Shown one piece after another: positions 33,068 to 45,349 of a DNA stretch of 64,000 nucleotides. The notes beneath the pieces are model-generated. The model did no database searches and had not been told where the DNA came from. It worked only from the letters and a program-made list of their open reading frames with translations. The position numbers were made by a program, and so were the translations under genes. The stretch is from assembly GCA_963920635.1 (NCBI GenBank), contig OY987305.1:9339153-9403152 (forward strand). Reading direction: 5' to 3'. Source of the stretch: Pseudeuparius sepicola. Taxonomy: Eukaryota; Arthropoda; Insecta; Coleoptera; Anthribidae. How positions within the stretch are numbered: position 1 is the stretch's first letter; each line of letters opens with the position of its first letter.

Positions 33068-36000
33068 ATGCTAAGGGTCGGTCCTTGTGCTGTGTTCGTC
33101 GTGTTTTTGGTGAGATGGATAAGCGTTTCCGCGCAAGGTGAGTGCAGTCAAAATTTGAGAGCGGGAATCAAGAAACGCGTTTAGCATTTTGAAAGCGAAT
33201 CGCAAGTTGTTTTTGTGTTATTTTTATCGAATTTGATTGGTATTCGCATGTTGCACGCAGTGTTTTATAACTATTTGTCTTGGTAAATAAACAAATATTA
33301 TTTTCGGTGGTTTCATATTCATATCCATTTAAATACTAATTAATTGCCTACTAAGTTATGCGGTTATTTTAACCTTGATATTCATGTTAATGTTAGTTAT
33401 TTTCGAAGAATATATAATAACTTGATGCATATAATATACGTACATTTTATTTTAATTGTGGAGAAATTGTAAAAAATTCCGTTCGGCAGAGTCTCGCAAA
33501 TGCATAATGACTGTAATTTGAAACAACTTCCCTTGATGCGATTTTGAGTGCATCTAAATTGCAAAGGGTTAACAATTTTCGAAAATGGGCAATGCTAAAT
33601 TGTGTATACAAAACCCAGTTTATCGTTATAAAGCACAATTAGCGTAACAAATTAAAACAAATTAACAGGAAGATGTGGAAGTAAACATTCTGCGTCAGTA
33701 TGGCTATCCATTCAATTTTTATTCTTGTAATCGAGCTATAACAATGTAAAAATCACCGATCACCCAACCAAAAATACCTGTATCTAGTCCCCAAAATAGC
33801 TGATTAATTTTAGTAAATATTGTCAAATAATTTAGAAGGCAATGAAACTTTAAGACAGGTAGACTTTTAGCTACCTAATTAGCTTAGTTCTTAGTTCCAA
33901 AATTAAAACAAGTCATATACAGGGTTTCCAAATTTCGAGACTACGTTCGGGGATCTCGAAGTTTATAATAAAGTTGGAGAAGAGAAAATATAGAAAAAAG
34001 TTTAGTTTTTTGAAAAAAAAATCAACTTTTCGATTTTATTTTTCTCAACCAATACCGATAACCAATAACTGACAGAAGCTGCTTGCTATTGTCACAGCTT
34101 ACCCTAACATAGGGTAAGCTGTACTATTGTTTTTCAAGGCATACTAGAAAATTTCAAAAATAAGAGATTCGGGCTGTAGTGTGTTGTGAAATTAATTAAA
34201 TCGATTACTGTAGTTTATTTCAGCGTTTTGCTAAGCCTTCAAAATTTTCATTTTTTTCTCAACAAACTTGTAATATATCGATTGAATGTGCATAAAATAG
34301 GTAACTTTTTTGACGCCATGGCAAGCTATAATTGAGTAACTTTTTTTAAATGCTAAAAAGGCACCCGCGAAATGTTTCCAAATTCTAATAGTGTAGGCTT
34401 AAATCAATCAGATTTGTCCAGAAAAGAAACTTTTTCTCTCATTCTTGAAATAAAAAAGTAACAAGCAGATGAAGTTTCCGCATTTTTCGAGTTTTTCAAA
34501 TATATCAGAAAATTTTTACATAAAGCTAGCCATCAAAAAGGCAATTTTTCCTTTTAAATAAAGTTTTCCGAACAGCGCATATTTATCAAGGTAAGTGGCC
34601 CTCCGTCAACAGATACCTTATAATATATACAGGGTGTATCTAAATTATGCTGCCAACAAGTAGAAAATGTCATTTTGAACAAAAAGTTTCCTATAAACAT
34701 GGGTAAGAAAATGCATAATAAAAAAGTTATAGGGTGATAAAGGTACAGAAGTTATGCAGTACTTTAGTCGCTCAAGTGCAACAATTTCGAGTAAAAACAA
34801 AAATTTATTCTCATCGCCCAGAGAGGGGCGGGGTAACTCAATGGGTTTTAAACTCATAACTTTTTTGAGGTTATCTTTTTGGTCTTGCAGGTTCATCATT
34901 TTAGTGCTTCTTTTCATTTTGCAATAAAAGGGTATTCTTGTTCCATTACGATAAAATCAACCGTTTGCGTTGAAATTGGCAAAATGTGCCCTGTGAAAGT
35001 TTTTGCGAAAAATATGTTTTTCAAATTATACCTTTATCAGCCTGTAACTTCCTTATTATGCATTTTCGGACCCATGTTTATCGGAAACTTTTTGTTCAAA
35101 ATGACATTTTCTACCTATCATATGTTGGCAATATAATTTAGAAACACCCTGTATATATAGCCTCGGCCAATTAAAAGTTTCTAGACTTCTTTAATTTACG
35201 ATTTTGGTATACAAATTATGACCTTTGAGTTTACAAATGTCAAATAATTTTGCCTTTTATTTTCAGTTAAAATAAAATAAATATGTATTTTGCAAGAGAA
35301 AGTTTTTAGGAATGAAGAATTACAGCCTAACAAAAAAATTTAACAGTAATCAGCCTACTTTAATATTTTCGAATTTTCAGCATTTTAAGTTATTTTCGAT
35401 AAAGTTGTGATTTTCTTACTCAACCAACTTTTTTTTACGCGATTCCTAAAATATACTTATTCAATAAAATATCCATACCCTAATTTGAAATGGTAAGGTA
35501 AGTATAACCAAACTGGTTTGTAATTCGTAATTTCCTGTTTTCTTTGTTAATTTGTGTGGTAACTGGTATATTAGTAACACTTTTCCACCTAAGAAATTAT
35601 AGAACCATTTATATTCAAATACATAATTCATTAATATCTGTAAGTGATAATTATTAGTAGTTGCATCCATGAATAATTTATTCAAAAACCAAAAGCACAG
35701 TAAAATACCTGCAGGTTTTTCACAAAATAATGTGCAGAAAGTCGAAAATTTTCAGAAATTTACCTTACCAGTGCCTACCCAAACCATATTGGTTATATTA
35801 CTGTCCAAAATATGCATAATCCTGAACAGTGGCGCACTCAGGGGGGGGGGGGGGGCAGGGGGCCCCCCAGACCTCTCATATTTTTTTTCTTTATTCTTAT
35901 TCTCGAGGGTGGTATCGTAGATCTACTGTCCTCTGTGCGACTCTCGGCAATTATTTTCCCAATCCGAGACCTGGTCTGGAAATTTCTTTTAATCATAAAA

Positions 36001-38936
36001 TATCTTGTATGCAATCCGTCAAACTTTTTATGTTGGGCCCTCCCCAATCATATTTTCTGGGCGCCACTGATCCTGAATTAACTGGAAATATATAAATACT
36101 GGTCTACTAGTAACACTAATCAAAGGCTATTTATAGTTTTTAAATGGCAGCAATTTACTTCTGACTGGTTAGAAGTTGAAACATAATTTTGTATTAAGAA
36201 AAATAATATACTTTTCTGTGTTTCAGCTGAAATAGGAGACTCCTGCACAGTAGAAGCCACCGGTGAAAAGGGTTTTTGCAAATTGCCTGCAGACTGCCCA
36301 GTAGTAGAGGAACAAGCTAAACGAGGAATAAGGCCTACAATATGTCGATGGCATCAGTTAACGACACCTATAGTCTGCTGCGAATGTAATAGTTTATTTA
36401 ATTTATAGTAATTAGGTTATAAGTTAATAGGTAATTCGTGTTTTCAAGGAAAATAGGCACCGACAAGTTTTATAAAATCAGTTACTCACTAGTGACTTCA
36501 CATGATTAAGTATATAATTTTTAGATATCAATTTAAACCTTCCACAACCAAATGAAGGATCACTTGATCTTGAAAATGATCATATCACATTCCCAGATGA
36601 CAAGGAAATATATTTACCTCAGAAAGGACAAGAAATTAACAACTACAGAAAAGCAGAACAAAGTAAGATTTTTTTTTAAAAAACTCCTAGATTTGAAAGA
36701 CCTATTACTGAAATATCTTCAGAGCCAGTTTTACACATACGAATTTCTTGGTATATAAAATGGAAGTAAAGTGTATAGCTAAATAATTTGAACTCAGAAA
36801 CTAGAACCTGTTTTGCTTTTACTATCTCCGGAACTTTTTGTATGTAAATGTTAATGGGGAACTACATATTCCCGTTGAAAGGCAAAATTCACTAATATTA
36901 TCATTTTACCACATCTACAAAAACAGTATTTGCAGTATTTTGGGGGGAAATCCCACCCAAATTTAAATTGAATCGTTGTATACTTCATAATTTGCATTCA
37001 CAGTGCTGATTAGTTAATAATGTAAACAAAAAAGACTGTTTTTATGAAGTAATTGCATAGAATGGAATTATGGTCTAATTATTTTAACTTGAGTCTTTTG
37101 AGAGTAATTACACATTTGCAGGTAAAAGCATTTAAAGTTTCTCCGTACAGTTCCCGTGTTAATAATAGGTTCAATAACGATCTCTGAAGATGTCTTATGG
37201 AATTGAAAACATCGATATAATAAGCACCTAGAACAACAACTGAAAAAATGGCTAACAATGGAATTGTAGTTTTTTAATCCAATATGCGATAGCACAGAAT
37301 ATCTAGCTAGCTATATTTTCTGTGGCGATAGTGAATTCCGATATTTCACACAAATATAAAATAGAAATCAACATAATGATACTTTTTGGACTTTTATCTC
37401 CTCGTAGCCATTCTTAGTGACTTTGTTTCTTTAAAATAATGCCAAAATTTAATTCTTGACCTGGAAAATATGTATAGAAAAGGACATATTTTCAAATTGA
37501 CCCCTAGCCTATCACTAATTTTGTTTCCTGAAAACTACCGTATCCCGAAAACTAAATGATAAAGCTTTCCATACTGCCATTTTCGCCACATTGCATGGAG
37601 TGATTTCCGAAAAACAGACCGAACCATCCTATAGTAGGCAAGATTACATATACAAAATTTTAAGTCAATATCTTAATTGGTTCGAAAGTTATCAATGGAC
37701 AGCAAATTTGTTTTGCTCAAACTTCGGATTTAGAGTTTTAGAACATTTTATATCTAGTGCTTTGCCAAAACAATATTTCTGGAAGTATTATGTGTGATTT
37801 GTTTAAATTTTGTTCTTGCAGAATGCCTTGAATACAGCCAAACTATCACTGGAACAGTCCAAGCTATTCCTCTGGTTACTAATACAGAACCTATCAGCAT
37901 CAACATTGAAAAATGCGATTACAACAGTGTAGCACTTATCGTTGGTGGTACACCCGCCGCAGCTGCAGAATTTCCTTTCATGGTAAATATTTAACGTTAT
38001 CTCGTTGCTGAACTCTGTTTTATTATATTTTTAGGCTGCTCTAGGAGCCTATGAAGATGGAGTTTTAATGTCGAGATGTGGGGGTACGCTTATAAGTGAC
38101 AGATATGTTCTAACAGCCGCCCACTGCACATTTAGTAGGGACGAGTAGGTATTACCTTATTTTATAATGTCATAATAGTAATATTTCCGATGCTTAAGGA
38201 ATGGACTGTCGATAATTCGCCTTGGAGACTTAGATTTGTCAAAAACCGACGATGGCTCTCAGCCCGAAGACTACAACATTGATGTTGATAATATAGTAGT
38301 GCATCCGGAGTATAGGTATCCAACCAAATATAACGATATTGCTTTAGTGCCCGCTACAAGGAGGATTCAATTTTCCAAATTTATTAGACCGGCATGTCTG
38401 CATATAAAGGCACATATCGATCATAAAACTGCTGTAGCGACTGGATGGGGAAAAACAGGTAAAAAATAAGTAGCGAATATCTAGAAAATAAAAAGGTTTG
38501 CGGTGTGCATTTTCTTGTGATGACCCGGTACAAAAACGCGTTTTTTTTTCTTCTAGATTATGCATCTGATAATAGTGAAAAGCTCATGAAAGTAAGCTTA
38601 AATCTCTATGACAATAAACAATGTTCGAAAACGTATGGTGTCAACAAAAACTGGCCTCAAGGAATTACTTCTACTATGCTGTGTGCTGGAGAATTGAAAG
38701 GGGGAAAAGACACCTGCCATGTAATTTCCCTTAGAATTTTGAAGACAAAAATTATGAAAATTTATTTTCAGGGTGACTCTGGTGGTCCACTTATAGTAAC
38801 GAAGAAAGGGAACCAATGCAAATTCTACGTGGTAGGAATAACGTCATTTGGAAAGTCCTGCGGACAAATAAACACTCCCGCAGTTTACACGAGGGTATCA
38901 GAGTATGTGTCTTGGATCGAACAAATGATTTGGTAG
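33068..38936 (+). CDS. CLIP-domain serine protease, snake/CLIPC-like
   Basis: Exons: 33068-33137, 36227-36385, 36525-36662, 37822-37982, 38035-38144, 38199-38458, 38557-38720, 38772-38936; 408 residues. A signal peptide (1 to about 22) is followed by one CLIP domain with six cysteines (30, 41, 47, 63, 74, 75). Then come a linker and an S1 protease domain. The zymogen cleavage site reads VAL-IVGG, with cleavage after Leu161. The triad is His206 (TAAHC), Asp259 (NDIAL) and Ser357 (GDSGGP). Asp351 at the base of the S1 pocket predicts trypsin-like specificity. Leu at the activation site is typical of the CLIPC (snake-like) subfamily, which acts mid-cascade in Toll and melanization pathways. The secreted serpin 20 kb upstream is a possible regulator, by inference only. 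Confidence 0.93.
34630..35151. mobile_element. TA-flanked CAGGGTG element, 522 bp
   Basis: CAGGGTGTATCTAAATTATG and its right-end complement begin inverted repeats of about 100 bp (through TCCTATAAACATGGGT). TA flanks both ends. A family B segment (34880-34975) is in the interior. It lies in intron 1 of the CLIP protease. Confidence 0.8.
35827..36069. mobile_element. hAT-type MITE with 8-bp target duplication
   Basis: CAGTGGCGC at the left and GGCGCCACTG at the right are inverted termini. ATCCTGAA is duplicated exactly at 35819-35826 and 36070-36077. The 243-bp length, CAG terminus and 8-bp duplication identify a non-autonomous hAT element. A G run follows the left end. Related partial ends are near 128 (CAGTGGCG) and 46310-46405. 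It lies in CLIP protease intron 1. Confidence 0.88.
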
Positions 38937-38956
38937 TAGGCACTCATTTTTTTCTT

Positions 38957-38978
38957 AATAAACTAGGTTCTTAATAAA
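38957..38978 (+). terminator. Polyadenylation signals of the CLIP protease
   Basis: AATAAA occurs at 38957-38962 and again at 38973-38978, 21 and 37 bases after the stop codon. Confidence 0.65.
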
Positions 38979-39116
38979 CAAAGATATTGTTGTTATTGCT
39001 AACATATGTATTTTATTAAAAATGGACAAGTTGTATTTAGGCAGTTTCGATAAACAAAATGATCAAAAATGTACTTATTGTGCTGTATTGAAATATGATT
39101 CGATGTAAACTTTGTA

Positions 39117-39122
39117 TTTATT
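39117..39122 (-). terminator. Polyadenylation signal of the ZDHHC16 homologue
   Basis: AATAAA on the minus strand lies 75 bases past the ZDHHC16 stop codon. The two convergent genes therefore end within about 150 bases of each other. Confidence 0.55.
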
Positions 39123-39196
39123 TTACTTACGAAGAAAAAAATTAACTTACAGTAAGTTTTTTTTTTAAAAATGACTAGTATCTATGTCTTAAGTTG

Positions 39197-42100
39197 TCAT
39201 GGCCAATCATCTTGACAAGGCTCGTCATGTATCGTATGCCATGTTAACCCGTCACCGATCGGTTTGTGAGCTGAAGGAAGCAAAATGTGTCTCGCAAACG
39301 ACCTATAATGACAACAAGTAAACGATTAACCCATTATTCGCATTTGATGTTTCATTTACAAGACCACTTAATTCTAACTCAAACAATTATTCTCTATAAA
39401 CTACTGGGTACCAACCTTCCCTGCACAAGTCCTAAAAAAATCCTCCAATTTTTCCTCGATCCAAAATGATAAGGATTTTTGTAGTTTCTCCCCACTTCCG
39501 CCAATCTTTTTGCCTCTGCTTTATTTATGTGAGCTTCGATGCTGGTTTCGCCTTTTCCTATGAGTTGTGCATGCCAAGCTGCTAAGCTTCCCAATGCCAC
39601 AAAAACACCTGTAAATAGGGTTGCCAACTCACTCTTTTGGCAAATCGGGATAACGTGTAAAAAAATCGGGACCAGACGAAAAAAATCGGGACACTTTTTT
39701 TCATTTTTTTTTTAATAGTGTAGAACAAGTATTATCACAGAAATTCGTAGTAGGTAGATTTTGTGTGGTTTTATTTTATTTTATTAACCGAATTCCGAAT
39801 GTGCCCGATGGTGCCTCTGATGTTGTTGTTTATGGTGGGGGTGAGAGTAGGGAGGGATAGCAAAAGCATACAATTAATAATCGATTCTTCTCTTTCATTC
39901 CCCTAGATACCATCCTCCGCCCTCGTCTTCCCCGACTCCGTTTGACGCCATGAGTGTAACCAAAACTAAAGTCGAAGCTTACAGAATAAAATATTCTGTA
40001 AACTTTGCCAAAGTCTAGTTGTAACCCGCGACCTGTTGGCTGTGCGAGTGAGTGAGCTTTGGCGGTGAGGTTTGGGGGTTTCCTCAACTTGATTTCCCCT
40101 ATATAGTTCAAATAGTTGTCTAATAAAAGTTGTCTGTGGTCACAAGGCACAATAGCAAAAATATAAGTCATGCATACGTTGCGGGAAAATAGCGTCCCGC
40201 AGCACTACTGCGCGGGACGCGGGAGAGAGAGGTCGAAATCCGGGACATCCCGGAAAATTCGGGACGGTTGGCAACCCTACCTGTAAAGTATATAATAATA
40301 TACACATTATGCACCAAACACTTCATATCTATTAAGATATGAGTATTAGAAGTGTGACAGGAGCCATATGAGTAGAGATGCAAAATGATCTAGCATTTAT
40401 ATTTCGAGCATTTTCAGCAATAACGAATGAGCACGAACGAGAATAACAGCTTGGATAGGTGTTTCATTATAACAAAATGATCAGCTCTTTTCAGAGGTTA
40501 ATAAATATGATATACAATGCTTTTTATGAAAATTCTGATTTTTCTGAAAATTCTCGAGCATAATCCTAGAATGCTCAAGAATATTCCCAAAGTGCTTAAA
40601 TATATATTAGGAATATGATGGCGGTTTAGGCTGGCCTGCGTTTTTACTCTCAGCTTGTAGTAAGCTTATGTATTTTGTCTCCATCTTTCAATGAAGAGCC
40701 AGTGACAATAAGTACTAGGACTCAGATTATAGTTATTTATGTACCAAGGCACTGAAGTTCAACTCTTTATGACTCATGTGGAATTTAGTTGCCGAGGCCT
40801 CTGGCCGATGCAAATAAACCATGAGTCATAAAAAGAACTTCAGTGTCGAGGTCCATATTATATATATTTTTTTTAAATCGGAAAAAATGTTTTATTAGGC
40901 AAGAAAAGAATAATAAGGGATCACCCGTCCATGAACCGACTACACGCAGCGTTATTTGACTTTGACGATCGCTCTACCTAGGTCAAGTATGACAAAGACA
41001 CGGCCGCTTCGAACAGAAAAACCAAACTACCGCTTGTTGTGCAGCCTCCATAATAAAACTATCGATATTCAAACCTACTAAAATATTTATACTGATAGAT
41101 TGCGCTGCTATAGGTAACAATTTCGCAATATGTACGAATAGTTAAATGGGCCTTTATTGGCTGGGTTTTGAATATTTGGTTACTTTTGACGAGCGATGGC
41201 TCCGCGTCTGACGTTTGATGTTTACATCTCGCCAAGGCCTACTTATTGAAAAAATCGTACAATAATGGGTTACTTCAGTGCCGACTTCTGAGCTTTTAAT
41301 GACGATTTTGGGACACTTTACTGCCGATTTCAAGAAAAATATATTATAATACATATATGGAATAGGAGTGAGAGTGAAGGTCGAGGGCTTGTGATGTGCC
41401 ACTGCAGCATATATGGAGATGCAAGCGCGTGCTATAGTAGTGGTGATGCCACGTCGAAAATTGTGACATTGCCAAATTCTTAAAATATTGTCTCACGTGC
41501 CTTTTATACTCCCACTTTCGAGCATATTCAGCATTTTCAAGGGAACGTTCCTTTTTTTTGTTCTTTTGTGTCCATGATACATGAGCGCACAGGCGCACAA
41601 TACTTGACTTGTAAAAAAAATGTTATGTATGCGTTTCTAAAGACTTAGGCGTGAGTACTTCTACTTTATTTCGAGCAATAATAAAAATAAAATCAAAGAT
41701 ACTCTAAAAACCAAACAAATACCAATAAAAAAATGTAAAAAAAGAATAAAACGAAATATGATATCAGCCGAAATACCTACTTCAAAATTAAAATCAGAAA
41801 TGATACTGTTTAATGAAGGGAGAATCGGATGATTTTCAGAATCGAATATCTTGCATTCGAATACTTTTGAGAATCGAATGATTATCCAAATACAAAGAAT
41901 TGAATTATTCAAGTTTCGAGATCGCAATATTGCAAATTTTGTATTTAGCGATTCGATTCAACCTCTCGAGCTCGAGTTTTTCATTTTTCAGTCTCGGACG
42001 CGGACGTCTTGGTTCTCGGAGGAGGAAGCTCATTTCGAATTCAAATTGGTTCTCTGTTCTCTGGTTTATTTTATCTTGAGAATCTTGATACACTGTCAAA

Positions 42101-45100
42101 TTTGACAACATAGCACACTGGTTTCTACTCTTCTGGCATATTTTTAAATGTCAGAGACTAGAGACATAAATACAAAGCTCGCCATTTTTTGCCCTCCGCT
42201 GAGCTGGACATAATCAATAATCAACAGGCGCTCGTGGCCTCGCGCTTTAATAATCCGAATTCCGAATTAACGCGAAATGTGTCAATTCATTCCGATTCAG
42301 CATTCAATGATTCCTCTCGCTTCGATTATTTTTAGTATTCGAATACTTCGTTGAGAATCGAATGCTTTCGAATACTTCGATTATTTGTATTCGAATAGTC
42401 CCTTCACTAATACTGTTTATTTGTTCATTACAATAAATCCTAGTTATCTATGAACTTCTAGTCGGCCATAGAACAGAGAAAACTATTGAACTGCCAATGT
42501 GCTTGTGTCAGTAAGGTCAAACATCATAGTTTTAATCGTTTTAATAAAAGAAATACAACAAAAATGAACAGAAATGAGGATTCTTCTGAAGAATGCATTA
42601 TGGGCCACACCTCTGTAGATAAGGGCAGCAAATTTGGTTAGTTTAAACTAATGCTAACATATCGGGATTTATAGGAACTCGTAAATGAAGGACATTTACA
42701 TGGTGTGTTGTGATTAGTCCGTGAGCAGTGAGCGTGATCATTAGCAAAAGTACTTTTGCGGATGCTCACGGACCAATCACAACACACCACATAAATGCCC
42801 TTCTTTTCGATCCCAGGTTCCGTCCGAAAAAGTCAATATTTGACATATACGAACAAAAAAGTGTTCACTTTACTCACCAAAATTTATCAAGGCCATAAAA
42901 ATTATGGCCTTCCGCTTCCACGGATGTTCAGTTTCAACATCTGGTTCATCTTGACCAATGCTTATAGTTGAACTAACAATATATACCTGTGAACAAATGT
43001 TCAATAAAATTATACTTCACTAAGAGAAACTAAATCAAATACTTACGACAGGAATCAAAGCGCCAGTCTTATTAATTTTAACAGAATGCCCTTCGAGCTC
43101 TGGATCACCTAGATCGGAATGGTTAAGTATGCTAACATATGCAATGTCAAAACCAGCCATTATCACAAACAATACTCCCACAACCATGTAAACCATATAC
43201 ATGTAGAAATATCGATGGTTTCCAAAACCAACACAATTGTTTAACCATGCTGAAGATGCTGTTAAAGAAATTACAAGGAACTTTTAACAGTATTAGATAA
43301 GAGCTAAGTCCAAAAAGGATACGACAGTGATGGTCCATTTTAAGTATGCAGCGATTGCACACTGAACAGTGGTGTGTTCTAGGTGGTTTTGGAGATATAC
43401 ATTTTTTACAGATACTAACTGCCTCAGGTATAAGTTCACCCTAAAATTACAAATATCTCAAGGCTTCTTTGCATGGCTAAGAATTACAGATTTGTATCAC
43501 AATCAAGATTAAATCGACACAAGTGACAAGGCCGTAAATAATTTTTAGTGAGTCAAAAATCGTTTCTCTAGGAAATAAAACTACATATACAGGGGGATTC
43601 GGTTTTATTCTAGAATACTTCGACAGGTGATAGAGTATAAAACCATAAAATATGACTATTTTGTGGTATAACTTTTTATCCACAGTGGCCTCGTTTTCGA
43701 GATACAGGGTGTTTAAATTTCCAAAAATGTGATAATATCAAGTTTCTCAAATAGCCATTGGCAGAGTATACAGGGAATTTAGTACATTATTTGTTTTATC
43801 AAGAAAAATACTAATATGGTCCTTTACAGAATTTTCTTTCATGCACTTGGATAACTTTTTTATTCTAAGCAAAGACAGTCTCTTGACATTTTTTTGTGTC
43901 TGCCACAGTTTTACGGGAAAATTAATATTTTTATCGTTTATTGCTTTTTTGTAATGCTAAAAGTTATTTCATTTGAAAAAAAAAAAAGACTTAAGACCTC
44001 GATTTGGACAGTACTGATGAGAACTGACGAAACCATTATAGTAATTCAACAAAACAATAATTTCCTCCATAGCCAACTAATTTTGCTACCTATTTTTCTT
44101 TTAAAACCAAAAGTCAAATCATCGATAAAATTACATATTTTTAATCTTGCACAAAAGCGATTTTCGACAGGCAAGTTTTGATTTTCGCAACCATAACACA
44201 TTGTTTAATATTCTGAGGCCAAATAGAAATCTGAAGGTGTCATTTATTTGTATTAAATATTTTTTCTTCTCACATTTCAAAAAACATGTCTGAAAAATCA
44301 AACTTTGGCCGATACAAAAAAATGCCAAGAAAATTCTGTACAGGACCGTATTAGTATTTTGCTTGATAAAACAAATAGTGTATACTCATATCTCCGCCAC
44401 TGGTTATTTGGGGAACTTGGTATTATCACGTTTTGTGACACTTAATCATTGCATGTATTGTGTACTAAATTTCGTTTGAATATCGTTAACGGTGGGAAAA
44501 ATAAAAAATTAAATGTTAACATTTTTGAGCATTTAAGTAGACACCTTGTATCTTGAAAATGAGGTGGCTGTGAATAAAAAGTTAAACCGCAAAATAGTCG
44601 TATTTTATGGTTTCTATCACCTGATGAAGTGTCCTAGAATAAAACTGAGTCACCCTGCATATTGCTTGGGGGTGTCGAAATAATTTTGTGGAACTAACAG
44701 TACCGTAATATTTGTCAATACTATGCTTAAATTGTAAAAAGCATGCAATAATAATCCTGTACAAATGCCAAATCATACAATAAAATGCATAAGAAAATTA
44801 AATAAAAACTTTGAGTTGTATCAAACACAAAATTGTATCGAGTATTTATTAATTTACCTGTGGAGGGTAACCAGGTGAGGTAGTAACAGCCATATAATAG
44901 TGGAACACAATGTTTAGAAGCAACCAATGGCCGACAGCTATCAAAAATACACACATATACCGGTTTCTGTCCCACCAATATGGAATGCCTATCCAATAAG
45001 CGATCAGCACAACAACTGCCGTGAGTGCCACTACAGCTATTACAAGTAACTACAAAATGAATTACTTAGGTGCCCCGTTTCTATTTTACAAGCCGATGAC

Positions 45101-45349
45101 TTACAATGCCTACAACATTGGTGAAATTATCGACGAACCAAAACATAGGCCCCATACAAACGTCTGCTGCATAGCTCTGGTCCATAAAATGGTTGTATGT
45201 CAATGAGTATATCGTTAGTCGGCATTTTTGGTAAAGGGTTCGAAAAAAGTAGCTGCAATATAAGTTTTTAGCATGAACTAAAAGCTTGTGTGTTAATCTT
45301 ACATCAAAGACTTGGGAATGTTGAGAAATCTCCAGTAAATTGTTATCAT
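39197..45349 (-). CDS. ZDHHC16: Palmitoyltransferase ZDHHC16 homologue
   Basis: Minus-strand exons in order: 45349-45303, 45252-45105, 45049-44858, 43440-43323, 43249-43047, 42986-42878, 39608-39416, 39302-39197; 371 residues. The enzyme family attaches palmitate to cysteines of membrane proteins. Two hydrophobic segments precede a cysteine-rich domain ([20 protein letters not shown]) ending in the catalytic DHHC at 165-168. PWLNNCVG and two more membrane segments follow, then TSIE in the TTxE position after GE. The C-terminus [17 protein letters not shown] is characteristic of ZDHHC16. Exon 1 ([15 protein letters not shown]) is short and supported by phase and a 50-bp intron. Intron 6 (3.3 kb) holds two hAT elements and a hairpin-headed repeat. 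One hAT copy sits on the exon 7 acceptor. Confidence 0.92.
39616..40279. mobile_element. hAT-type element inserted at a 3' splice site
   Basis: TAGGGTTGCCAAC and its complement GTTGGCAACCCTA bound 664 bp. CCTGTAAA is duplicated exactly at 39608-39615 and 40280-40287. On the coding (minus) strand the duplicated octamer is TTTACAGG, the acceptor of ZDHHC16 exon 7. The 8-bp duplication and TAGGGTTGCCA end fit hAT. No transposase is visible. Confidence 0.9.
40729..41336 (+). repeat. Hairpin-headed repeat family, copy 3
   Basis: A full-length copy with an intact head hairpin (about 40740-40855), the TTTGACGATCGCTCTACC segment, and the CCGATTTCAAG end. It lies in ZDHHC16 intron 6. Confidence 0.75.
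41811..42409. mobile_element. hAT-type element with 8-bp target duplication
   Basis: TAATGAAGGGA at the left and TCCCTTCACTA at the right are inverted ends. ATACTGTT is duplicated exactly at 41803-41810 and 42410-42417. Subterminal ATTCGAATAC and GAGAATCGAAT motifs recur near both ends and could be transposase binding sites. The element is 599 bp and non-coding, in ZDHHC16 intron 6. Confidence 0.88.
42702..42790. repeat. 27-bp inverted repeat
   Basis: Arms 42702-42728 (TGGTGTGTTGTGATTAGTCC...) and 42764-42790 are complementary with one mismatch around a 35-base loop. It is a small hairpin or MITE, about 90 bases from ZDHHC16 exon 6. Confidence 0.7.
43590..44657. mobile_element. Foldback element G, TA-type, in ZDHHC16 intron 3
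   Basis: CAGGGGGATTCGGTTTTATT at the left pairs with a right end whose complement reads CAGGGTGACTCAGTTTTATT. Inverted arms of about 270 bp follow (through TTTGTTTTATCAAG...TACTAATA). The loop (43860-44330) shows no recognisable protein. Confidence 0.75.

Noticed and set aside
35812..36095. Glycine-rich open frames
   Set aside because: They are created by the G homopolymer and span a hAT MITE.
45021..45206. 61-codon plus-strand frame
   Set aside because: It is antisense to ZDHHC16 exon 2, which has correct phase and family motifs on the minus strand.
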